Part shown: positions 1 through 5,289 of the stretch, in pieces | Numbering within the stretch: position 1 is the first letter of the stretch | Layout of the letters: each line of letters starts with the position of its first letter | DNA from: Candidatus Corynebacterium faecipullorum | Lineage (GTDB): Bacteria > Actinomycetota > Actinomycetes > Mycobacteriales > Mycobacteriaceae | Assembly (NCBI GenBank): GCA_019114925.1 | Contig: DXEO01000123.1 | Location: 1 to 5,289, forward strand | Direction: 5' to 3' | Length of the DNA stretch: 5,289 nt | Position numbers and translations under genes: made by a program | The notes under the pieces: generated by a model | What the model saw: only the letters and a program-made list of their open reading frames with translations | Databases searched by the model: none | Told to the model about the DNA's origin: nothing

Positions 1-1353
1 AAGGGCGGCGCTGCGGGCGGCGGCTACTCGCAGGTTGTGCCAATGGAGGACATCAACCTTCACTTCACCGGTGACTTCCACGCTATCGCCGCGGCCACCA
101 ACACCTTGGCCGCCATCATCGATAACCACATCCACCAAGGCAACGCCCTCAACATCGATCCGCGCCGCATCACCTGGCAGCGCTGCGTTGACGTCAATGA
201 CCGCGCACTGCGCAACGTCGTCACCGGGCTTGGCGGCCCAGCGCACGGAGTGCCGGGGGAGACCGGATTCACCATTACTGCGGCGTCGGAAATCATGGCC
301 ATCCTCGGTCTCGCTACCGATTTGGCAGACCTGAAGAAACGCCTCGGCGATATCACTGTGGGCTACACCTATGACCAGCAGCCGGTAACCGCCCGCGACT
401 TGGGCGCAGAGGGCGCACTCACCGCCCTGATGCGGGATGCACTGAACCCCAACCTAGTCCAGACCCTGGGCGGTACGCCGGCTTTCGTGCACGGCGGTCC
501 TTTCGCCAACATCGCCCACGGCTGCAACACATTGTTGGCCACCCAGACTGCTATGCGCTTCGGCGATATCGTCCTTACGGAAGCTGGTTTCGGGGCGGAC
601 CTCGGTGGCGAGAAATTCATGGACATCAAGTCCCGCTTCGGTGAGCTTGAGGTAGCCGGCGCAGTCGTCGTGGCAACGATCCGCTCCCAGAAGTACAACG
701 GCGGTCAGCCGCGCGAAGAGCTCACCACGGAGAACCTGGAAGCCCTGAAGAAGGGCGTGGTCAACCTCGAGCGCCACGTGGAAAACCTGCGCAAGTTCGG
801 GCTTCAGCCAGTGGTCGCTCTCAACCTCTTCGGGAGCGATACCGAGGCCGAGCGCGAGTTCATGCGCCAGTGGGCAGCCGACTTCGACGTGGCCCTCGAA
901 GAAGCAGAGGTGTGGGCGAAGGGTGGCGCCGGCGCTACCGCGCTGGCTAAGCGCCTTCTGGACAACCTCTCCGAAGGATCCTCTCACCAGCTTTACGATC
1001 CCGCCGATGGTATCGAGGCATCCATCGAGACCATCGCCACGGAAATTTACCGCGCAGAACGCGTCGAGTATTCCTCCAAAGCCCTCAAGGACCTCAAGTA
1101 CATCAAGAACAACGGCTGGGAGAAGTTCCCCGTCGTTATCTCTAAGACCCAGTACTCTTTCTCGGATGATCCGAGCCAGCTCGGCGCTCCGGAAGGTCAC
1201 GTCCTGCACGTCCGCGAGCTGCAGCCGCGCACAGGAGCTGGCTTCATCGTGGTGCTGACCGGTGACGTCATGACCATGCCGGGCCTTCCCAAGAAGCCTG
1301 CAGCAAACAACATCGATGTTGCCGCTGACGGTTCCATCTCTGGATTGTTCTAA
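1..1353 (+). CDS. fhs: Formate--tetrahydrofolate ligase (10-formyl-THF synthetase), 5' end cut by window edge
   Basis: This cytosolic enzyme makes 10-formyltetrahydrofolate from formate, tetrahydrofolate and ATP, feeding one-carbon units to purine synthesis and formyl-Met-tRNA. The frame is open from base 1 and encodes 450 residues before TAA at 1351. The family is usually about 555 residues, so roughly 100 N-terminal residues, including the ATP P-loop, lie off the left edge; ATG/GTG codons near position 40 are internal. Family signatures in visible numbering: KGGAAGGGYSQV at 1-12 running into the MEDINLHFTGD stretch, TPAFVHGGPFANIAHGCNT around 159-177, EAGFGADLGGEKFMDIK around 194-210, KTQYSFSDDP around 382-391, and MTMPGLPKKPAA near the C-terminus. 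No frameshift or missing motif is seen in the visible part. It converges on the nuclease gene, with 27 bp between the stop codons. No strong terminator follows. Identification is very secure; only the N-terminus is unknown. Confidence 0.97.
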   Translation, partial: KGGAAGGGYSQVVPMEDINLHFTGDFHAIAAATNTLAAIIDNHIHQGNALNIDPRRITWQRCVDVNDRALRNVVTGLGGPAHGVPGETGFTITAASEIMAILGLATDLADLKKRLGDITVGYTYDQQPVTARDLGAEGALTALMRDALNPNLVQTLGGTPAFVHGGPFANIAHGCNTLLATQTAMRFGDIVLTEAGFGADLGGEKFMDIKSRFGELEVAGAVVVATIRSQKYNGGQPREELTTENLEALKKGVVNLERHVENLRKFGLQPVVALNLFGSDTEAEREFMRQWAADFDVALEEAEVWAKGGAGATALAKRLLDNLSEGSSHQLYDPADGIEASIETIATEIYRAERVEYSSKALKDLKYIKNNGWEKFPVVISKTQYSFSDDPSQLGAPEGHVLHVRELQPRTGAGFIVVLTGDVMTMPGLPKKPAANNIDVAADGSISGLF

Positions 1354-1380
1354 GTCGCGGCACGGTCTACGCGGCGCAGA

Positions 1381-2184
1381 CTACGAGGCCTCGTCGGGCC
1401 ACCCTGGATACTCCGGTGGCGTACCGCCGAAGGCAGGGCAAAGGTCTTGGAACGAGCACCAACCGCACAGCTTTGAGGTCTTCGGCCTGAAATCTCCGGC
1501 CTTGCCATCGCCTTCGATCTTGGCCCAGAGCTCACCTAGGTCACGCTCGAAGTACTCGAGCTCTTCTGGCCCGGGCGTGAGGAACATAGAGTCCAGTACC
1601 TTGAGGTACATCAACCGCAGCTGCGTGGGGATGGTGCCGAGCAGCCGCCAGTACACCAGCGCGTAGAAATTCATTTGGAATTGCGCGTCCTGGGAATACC
1701 GTGGAAGCGGCTTCTTTCCCGTCTTATAGTCCACCACGCGCACCTCGCCAGTGGGGGCAACGTCTACGCGGTCGATGAACCCGCGGACAGGCACACCGTT
1801 TGGTAAAACGGTATCGACGTACATCTCGCACTCATGGGCGTCGAAACCTTGGGGGTTTTCCATCTGGAAGTAGCCCTTGATGAGCTGGCGTGCTTCGACG
1901 AAGAAGTCCAGCTCCTCGGGTTCTGGTACCAAATCACGCAGTTCCGGATCGGATTCGAGCATTACCGCCCATTCCGGCTTGATCATCTTCACCGCGGCCG
2001 GGTATTCACGTTGCTCACGGGGTAGCTGGTGCATCTTCTCCAGCACAGCGTGGACCAGAGTTCCCTTGACCTGAGCCTTTGTCTTAGGTTCAGGCAGCTT
2101 GTCAATGGCCCGGAAGCGATAGAGCAGAGGGCATTGCTTGTAATCGGAGGCACGGGAAGGGGAGAGGGCTAGTCTTTTCGGCAT
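1381..2184 (-). CDS. RecB/Cas4-like PD-(D/E)XK nuclease with probable 4Fe-4S cluster
   Basis: A 267-residue single-domain protein of the RecB-family exonuclease group (PDDEXK_1, as in Cas4 and the AddB C-terminus). Visible nuclease elements in order: GTLVHAVLE with H45, GFIDRVD with D138, DYKTG with D152 and K154, then QMNFY (Q170, Y174), matching the H..D..DxK..QxxxY core that binds metal and cuts DNA. C18 near the N-terminus plus C240, C243 and C249 (CGWCSFQDLC) match the split one-plus-three cysteine pattern that holds a 4Fe-4S cluster in Cas4 and AddB. No helicase domain is present. The start at 2184 is chosen because homology-like sequence (MPKRLALSPSRASDYKQCP) begins there and GAGGA lies 5 nt upstream; the frame stays open to 2292, but that extension looks non-coding. 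It is divergent from the aminopeptidase gene. From memory, an orthologue (Rv2119) sits beside trmI in M. tuberculosis. Its physiological substrate is unknown to me; a repair or DNA-end processing role is inference. No Cas1, Cas2 or repeats are nearby, so it should not be called cas4. Confidence 0.9.
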   Translation of the reverse strand: MPKRLALSPSRASDYKQCPLLYRFRAIDKLPEPKTKAQVKGTLVHAVLEKMHQLPREQREYPAAVKMIKPEWAVMLESDPELRDLVPEPEELDFFVEARQLIKGYFQMENPQGFDAHECEMYVDTVLPNGVPVRGFIDRVDVAPTGEVRVVDYKTGKKPLPRYSQDAQFQMNFYALVYWRLLGTIPTQLRLMYLKVLDSMFLTPGPEELEYFERDLGELWAKIEGDGKAGDFRPKTSKLCGWCSFQDLCPAFGGTPPEYPGWPDEAS

Positions 2185-2189
2185 AATGT

Positions 2190-2194
2190 TCCTC
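2190..2194 (-). promoter_or_regulatory. Ribosome binding site of the RecB/Cas4-like nuclease
   Basis: Read on the minus strand, GAGGA ends 5 nt before the ATG at 2184. It is a good Shine-Dalgarno match and supports that start over the longer open frame reaching 2292. Confidence 0.6.
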
Positions 2195-2200
2195 AGCCTA
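2195..2200 (-). promoter_or_regulatory. Candidate -10 element (TAGGCT) for the nuclease gene
   Basis: On the minus strand TAGGCT, preceded by GCGC, fits the actinobacterial TANNNT -10 pattern. It ends 10 nt before the ATG, so a transcript starting 6-8 nt downstream would have almost no leader and would lose part of the Shine-Dalgarno sequence. I see no convincing -35 hexamer. Either this is a near-leaderless promoter or the true promoter lies further up in the divergent region. Confidence 0.4.
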
Positions 2201-2260
2201 GCGCATAGGCAACCTCGCTCCCGCCCGCATCTACCGACGGTCCGTGGCAAGCTAGTAGGC

Positions 2261-3523
2261 ATGAGCACTACGCAAGATTTTCTCGATTTCATCGCCGCCA
2301 GTCCCTCCTCCTATCACGCGGCTGAGGAGGTAGCGCGCACGCTCGTTGATGCTGGTTTTAGCCGCCAAGACGAGGCTGCCGAATGGTCGGTAGCACCAGG
2401 CGGTCACGTCATGGTCCGGGGTGGTGCGGTCATGGCTTGGTTCGTCCCCGAAGGTGCTGGCCCGGATTCGGGTTTCCGGATTATCGGCTCCCATACTGAT
2501 TCGCCCGGTCTTGCTCTCAAGCCCACCCCGGATTTCGACTCCGCCGGTTGGCAGCAGGTAGCCGTGGAGGTTTATGGCGGAGTCCTTCTCCACAGCTGGT
2601 TTGATCGCGAGCTCACCGTCGGTGGTCAAGTCGTCCTGCGCGATGGCACCCGCCACTTGGTCAATACCGGCCCCTTGCTGCGCTTGCCTTCACTGGCTAT
2701 CCACCTCTACCGCAAGGATGAGTTCAAGCCAGATCGCCAGCGCCACATGCAGCCAGTGCTCTCCGTGGGAACTCCGGAAACGTCGGTGATGGGGGTCGTC
2801 GGCAAGCAGCTAGGCGTCGCCCCGGAAGACATCGCTTCCTTCAACCTCATTACTGCCGATGCCCAGCGCGGTGAGGTCTTTGGCGCCGGCGAGAAGTTCA
2901 TCGCTGCTGGACGCATGGACAATCTCTCTTCCGTCCACGCCTCTCTGCGGGCTCTTCTCGCCGCCGCCCGCAACACCGACTCGATTGAGCACAAGGACAT
3001 CCTCGTCATGGCGGCCTTCGACCACGAAGAAGTGGGCTCCTCGTCGCGCTATGGCGCAGGTGGGCCGATTCTGGGTGATATTCTCACCCGCACCGCGCGG
3101 GCGCTCGGGGCCAATGAGGAGCAGCGCTTCCAGATGTTCGCGCGCTCCAGCTGTGTGTCTGCGGATGCCGCCCACTCCGTGCACCCCAACTACGCGGAGA
3201 AGCACGATCCCACCCACCACCCGATCATTGGCCAGGGACCGGTAACGAAGATTAACGGCAACCAGCGCTATGCCTCCGATGCTCGCACCGTGGCTTTGTG
3301 GGAATCCGTTTGTCGCCGTGCGGACGTTCCGGTCCAGCGCTTCGTAGGAAATAACGAGGTGCCCTGTGGCTCCACCATCGGCCCGATTTCCGCCACCCGC
3401 TTGGGCATTCCCACCGTCGACGTGGGAGTTCCGATGCTTTCGATGCACTCAGCCCGCGAGCTGGTGGGCGAGCGCGACCAACTATGGCTTGGTAACGCCC
3501 TTGAGGCATACTTGGTGAATTAA
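2261..3523 (+). CDS. M18-family zinc aminopeptidase
   Basis: A 420-residue cytosolic metallopeptidase that removes N-terminal residues from peptides. The M18 family (aspartyl aminopeptidase, yeast Ape1, bacterial ApeB) often prefers acidic residues, but the substrate here cannot be read from sequence. The expected two-metal site is complete: H78 in GSHTDSPG, D220 in GRMDN, E256 and E257 in FDHEEVGS (the first being the likely general base), D302 in SADAAH, and H396 in MHSARE. The VEVYGGVLLHSWFDREL stretch (102-118) is also typical. Length is normal for bacterial members. The start at 2261 is preferred because the usual N-terminal pattern (DFLDFIAASPSSYHAA) begins there; an in-frame ATG at 2186 would add 25 residues unlike the family. 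No good Shine-Dalgarno precedes 2261 (AGG is only 1 nt away), so translation may be leaderless. trmI follows 38 bp downstream on the same strand, suggesting an operon without an obvious functional link. In corynebacteria it has sometimes been annotated pepC; I leave the symbol blank. Confidence 0.95.
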   Translation: MSTTQDFLDFIAASPSSYHAAEEVARTLVDAGFSRQDEAAEWSVAPGGHVMVRGGAVMAWFVPEGAGPDSGFRIIGSHTDSPGLALKPTPDFDSAGWQQVAVEVYGGVLLHSWFDRELTVGGQVVLRDGTRHLVNTGPLLRLPSLAIHLYRKDEFKPDRQRHMQPVLSVGTPETSVMGVVGKQLGVAPEDIASFNLITADAQRGEVFGAGEKFIAAGRMDNLSSVHASLRALLAAARNTDSIEHKDILVMAAFDHEEVGSSSRYGAGGPILGDILTRTARALGANEEQRFQMFARSSCVSADAAHSVHPNYAEKHDPTHHPIIGQGPVTKINGNQRYASDARTVALWESVCRRADVPVQRFVGNNEVPCGSTIGPISATRLGIPTVDVGVPMLSMHSARELVGERDQLWLGNALEAYLVN

Positions 3524-3545
3524 TCCTTGCCACCCCAAACTATGT

Positions 3546-3551
3546 GAAAGG
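3546..3551 (+). promoter_or_regulatory. Ribosome binding site of trmI
   Basis: GAAAGG lies 10 nt before the ATG at 3562. It decides the start: the in-frame GTG at 3544 overlaps this site and would add six residues (MKGSHA) that do not resemble the family. Confidence 0.6.
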
Positions 3552-3561
3552 TTCCCACGCC

Positions 3562-4398
3562 ATGGCTTATTCTGGCCCCTTCCGCTACGGCGACCGCGTG
3601 CAGCTCACCGATGCCAAGCGGCGTCACTACACCATCGTCCTCGAGGAGGGAGGCCGGTTCCATTCGCACAAGGGCATCATCAACCACGATGATGTCGTCG
3701 GCATGGATGAAGGCTCCGTCATCGACTCGACTCTGGGTAGTTCCTTCCTCCTGTTCCGCCACCTCATGGTGGACCATGTTCTGTCGATGCCACGGGGTGC
3801 CGCGGTGATCTATCCCAAAGACTCAGCACAGATTCTGGTCGAAGGCGATATCTTCATGGGCGCGCGCGTACTCGAGGCCGGCGCCGGCTCCGGAGCGCTC
3901 TCGATGACGCTGTTGCGCGCCGTGGGTCCGGAAGGCCACGTTTTCTCCTATGAGGTGCGCGATGATCACTTGGAATACGCCGTGGACAACGTCACCGAAT
4001 ACTTCGGTAATCAACCTGAATGGTGGAGCCCGCGTTTAGGGGACTTGGCCGATGTCACCGTCGAGGAACTGGGCGGCCCCGTGGACCGCGTCATTTTGGA
4101 TATGCTTGAGCCCTGGGAGCACCTCGAGAAGGTGCGCGACATCCTCATCCCGGGCGGCGTTTTCATGACCTACGTGGCCACCGTGCCGCAGCTGATGAAG
4201 GTGATGGAGGGCATCCGCGAGCTGAAGTGCTTTACGGAGCCGCGGGCCTGGGAGTCCCTCGTGCGTGAATGGAAGGTGGAAGGTTTGGCCACCCGCCCGG
4301 AGCATCGCATGAACGCGCACACGGCGTTTCTGATCTGGACGCGCCGGCTTGCTGACGGTGTCACTCCGCCCCGCCCGCAGCGTCGCGCCCGAAAATAA
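3562..4398 (+). CDS. trmI: tRNA (adenine(58)-N1)-methyltransferase
   Basis: TrmI transfers a methyl group from S-adenosylmethionine to N1 of A58 in the tRNA T-loop, stabilising the tRNA elbow. Bacterial enzymes act as homotetramers. The 278-residue product matches the usual length (about 280 in mycobacteria). The N-terminal small beta domain spans about 1-95, with MAYSGPFRYGDRVQLTDAKRR at the start and YPKDSAQIL at 84-92. A class I Rossmann methyltransferase domain follows: SAM-binding VLEAGAGSGALS at 103-114, the acidic E131 after the next strand, and DMLEPW at 180-185, whose D180 corresponds to the proposed catalytic Asp of the family. Y204 in MTYVATVPQ and RPEHRMNAHTAFLI (245-258) are also typical. 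The C-terminal tail (PPRPQRRARK) is basic and could contact RNA, which is inference. It lies 38 bp behind the aminopeptidase gene with no evident terminator between, so it is probably co-transcribed. The arc gene follows after 45 bp but has its own candidate promoter. Confidence 0.97.
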   Translation: MAYSGPFRYGDRVQLTDAKRRHYTIVLEEGGRFHSHKGIINHDDVVGMDEGSVIDSTLGSSFLLFRHLMVDHVLSMPRGAAVIYPKDSAQILVEGDIFMGARVLEAGAGSGALSMTLLRAVGPEGHVFSYEVRDDHLEYAVDNVTEYFGNQPEWWSPRLGDLADVTVEELGGPVDRVILDMLEPWEHLEKVRDILIPGGVFMTYVATVPQLMKVMEGIRELKCFTEPRAWESLVREWKVEGLATRPEHRMNAHTAFLIWTRRLADGVTPPRPQRRARK

Positions 4399-4430
4399 GC
4401 CCCTCACGCTAAACGTGGCGCACTGCGCGC

Positions 4431-4436
4431 TAGGGT
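4431..4436 (+). promoter_or_regulatory. Candidate -10 element (TAGGGT) for a leaderless arc transcript
   Basis: TAGGGT fits the actinobacterial TANNNT -10 pattern and ends 7 nt before the arc ATG, which would place the transcription start at or next to the A of the start codon. No Shine-Dalgarno precedes that ATG, which agrees with a leaderless mRNA. The -35 region (about 4407-4413) shows no good TTGACA-like match, which is common in this group. Confidence 0.55.
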
Positions 4437-4443
4437 GGACTCT

Positions 4444-5289
4444 ATGAACGATGCCACTCATGCCCAGGAACTTGGCCAGCAGCGTCGCCAAATAGAGCAG
4501 CTCGCTGAACGCAATGCCAAGCTTGCTGCCCTGTTGAAGGATGCGCGTACAAAGCTTCAGCAGATGCTCGCGGAGGTTGATGCTCTTGCAGAGCCCGCCT
4601 CCACGTATGGCGTGTTTCTTGGCTATTCCGGGCGCGCGCATGATTCACGCCGCGACGCCGAGGTTTATACCAACGGCCGAGCCATGCGGGTCAAGATTTC
4701 GCCGAACCTGGAGCCCGGCTCCCTGAAAGTGGGGCAGCAGGTGCGCTTGGGCGAGGGCTTCGTCGTTGTGGAGGCCTGCGCCCCGGTGAATACCGGCGCG
4801 CTGGCGACACTCCAAGAACGTCTCGGCACCGACCGCGCCGTGGTCATTAATTCCTCTGGTGAAGAGCAGGTTATTCTTCTCGCTGCAGAATTGCGGGATA
4901 CCGTGCGCGCCGGCGATACCCTCTTGGTTGAGCCCAAATCGGGAGTGGCCACCGAGCGTGTGCACAAGACTGAGGTAGCGCAGCTCACGCTGGAGGAAGT
5001 TCCTGACGTCTCCTACGAGGATATCGGCGGATTGGACGAGCAGATCTCCCTCATCCGTGACTCCGTGGAGCTGCCCTTCCTACACCCGGAGCTCTACCGA
5101 CAGTATGACCTCCAGCCACCAAAGGGCGTTTTACTCTATGGCCCACCTGGCTGCGGAAAGACGCTCATCGCCAAGGCGGTGGCGCATTCGCTGTCCGCGT
5201 CCTTGGGCGCTACCGCGCCCAGCTACTTCCTCAATGTGAAGGGCCCTGAGCTGCTTAACAAGTTTGTGGGCGAGACAGAGCGCCGCATC
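4444..5289 (+). CDS. arc: ARC/Mpa proteasome-associated AAA ATPase, 3' end cut by window edge
   Basis: ARC (Mpa in mycobacteria) is a hexameric ring ATPase that recognises Pup-tagged proteins and unfolds them, in proteasome-bearing species for delivery to the 20S core. The window holds 282 residues of a protein usually somewhat over 500 long. Domains in order: an N-terminal coiled coil at about 6-48 (rich in Q, E, L, A, K), the region that captures Pup; the interdomain OB-fold region at about 52-170; then the AAA module beginning at VPDVSYEDIGGLDEQ (186-200). Walker A is GPPGCGKT (233-240) and pore loop 1 is KFVG (273-276), with Phe where many relatives have Tyr. Walker B, the arginine finger and the C-terminus are off the edge, so it cannot be seen whether a proteasome-docking tail (GQYL in Mpa) is present. 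The start at 4444 fits a TAGGGT -10 seven nt upstream and the coiled-coil onset. In proteasome-less corynebacteria ARC is reported to disassemble pupylated ferritin; whether that applies here is inference. pup, dop and pafA are expected downstream. Confidence 0.96.
   Translation, partial: MNDATHAQELGQQRRQIEQLAERNAKLAALLKDARTKLQQMLAEVDALAEPASTYGVFLGYSGRAHDSRRDAEVYTNGRAMRVKISPNLEPGSLKVGQQVRLGEGFVVVEACAPVNTGALATLQERLGTDRAVVINSSGEEQVILLAAELRDTVRAGDTLLVEPKSGVATERVHKTEVAQLTLEEVPDVSYEDIGGLDEQISLIRDSVELPFLHPELYRQYDLQPPKGVLLYGPPGCGKTLIAKAVAHSLSASLGATAPSYFLNVKGPELLNKFVGETERRI

Larger units (their letters stand above)
2185..2260. promoter_or_regulatory. Divergent intergenic region between nuclease and aminopeptidase genes
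   Basis: This 76-bp gap separates the two divergent start codons, so it should carry promoters for both genes. The minus-strand TAGGCT is the clearest element. For the plus strand, the bases just before the ATG (GCTAGTAGGC) resemble a -10 region but do not fit TANNNT. CATAAT at 2182-2187 is a further weak option and would give a leader of about 65-70 nt. No operator-like inverted repeat was recognised. Confidence 0.5.

Noticed and set aside
454..1209. Long open frame of 251 codons on the minus strand inside fhs
   Set aside because: It lies antisense to a clearly conserved enzyme, its product shows no recognisable domain, and long mirror-frame openings are common in GC-rich genes.
1354..1375. 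Possible terminator hairpin GTCGCG / CGCGGC with a 10-nt loop
   Set aside because: The stem has only six pairs including a wobble, the loop is long and no T-run follows, so intrinsic termination is not supported.
1381..2184. Calling the nuclease Cas4 and looking for a CRISPR array
   Set aside because: No direct repeats with spacers and no other cas genes occur in the window; the match is to the wider RecB/AddB/Cas4 fold.
2185..2292. 36-residue N-terminal extension of the nuclease
   Set aside because: The extension overlaps the divergent promoter region and the aminopeptidase start, is Arg/Cys-rich unlike the family, and the ATG at 2184 has a good GAGGA site.
2810..3448. Minus-strand open frame of 212 codons inside the aminopeptidase gene
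   Set aside because: Antisense to conserved metal-binding motifs, with a low-complexity G/R/V/A-rich translation and no ribosome binding site noted; a shadow frame.
3544..3561. GTG start for trmI adding six residues
   Set aside because: The GTG overlaps the GAAAGG ribosome binding site, and family members begin at the MAYSGPF-type sequence.
4036..4641. Minus-strand open frame of 201 codons spanning the trmI end and arc start
   Set aside because: It crosses two well-supported genes and the promoter gap between them, and has no domain signature.
1..5289. Search for tRNA, rRNA, insertion sequences, attachment sites or a novel defence-type system
   Set aside because: Nearly all bases fall in five well-recognised housekeeping-type genes, gaps are 76 bp or less, and no terminal inverted repeats, transposase or RNA gene were recognised.

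Overview
The window looks like an ordinary piece of chromosome from a high-GC Gram-positive bacterium, most likely a Corynebacterium or close relative. This rests on three things: GC-rich codon use, the linkage of an ARC/Mpa-type proteasomal AAA ATPase with TrmI and a small RecB/Cas4-like nuclease (an actinobacterial arrangement I recall from both Mycobacterium and Corynebacterium), and actinobacterial-style TAGGNT -10 elements set very close to start codons. The species is not determined.

Layout, left to right. (1) Positions 1-1353, plus strand: the C-terminal ~80% of formate--tetrahydrofolate ligase (Fhs), cut by the left edge. (2) Positions 1381-2184, minus strand: a standalone PD-(D/E)XK nuclease of the RecB/Cas4 type with four cysteines placed to bind an Fe-S cluster. 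It converges on fhs across only 27 bp. (3) Positions 2185-2260: a 76-bp divergent promoter region. (4) Positions 2261-3523, plus strand: an M18-family zinc aminopeptidase. (5) Positions 3562-4398, plus strand: TrmI, the tRNA m1A58 methyltransferase, 38 bp behind the peptidase and probably co-transcribed with it. (6) Positions 4399-4443: a short gap with a good candidate leaderless promoter. (7) Positions 4444 to the right edge, plus strand: the N-terminal 282 residues of ARC/Mpa, with coiled coil, OB-fold region and the start of the AAA module through Walker A and the pore loop.

The genes cover nearly all of the sequence and the longest gap is 76 bp. Functionally they are housekeeping: one-carbon metabolism, DNA processing, peptide turnover, tRNA modification, and unfolding of Pup-tagged proteins. 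ARC normally works with Pup, Dop and PafA, whose genes would be expected beyond the right edge, but none can be seen here. I see no mobile element, CRISPR array, RNA gene or clear new system. The most interesting items are the uncharacterised Fe-S nuclease kept next to trmI and arc, and the matching GCGCTAGG(C/G)T promoter-like sequences in front of the nuclease and ARC genes.
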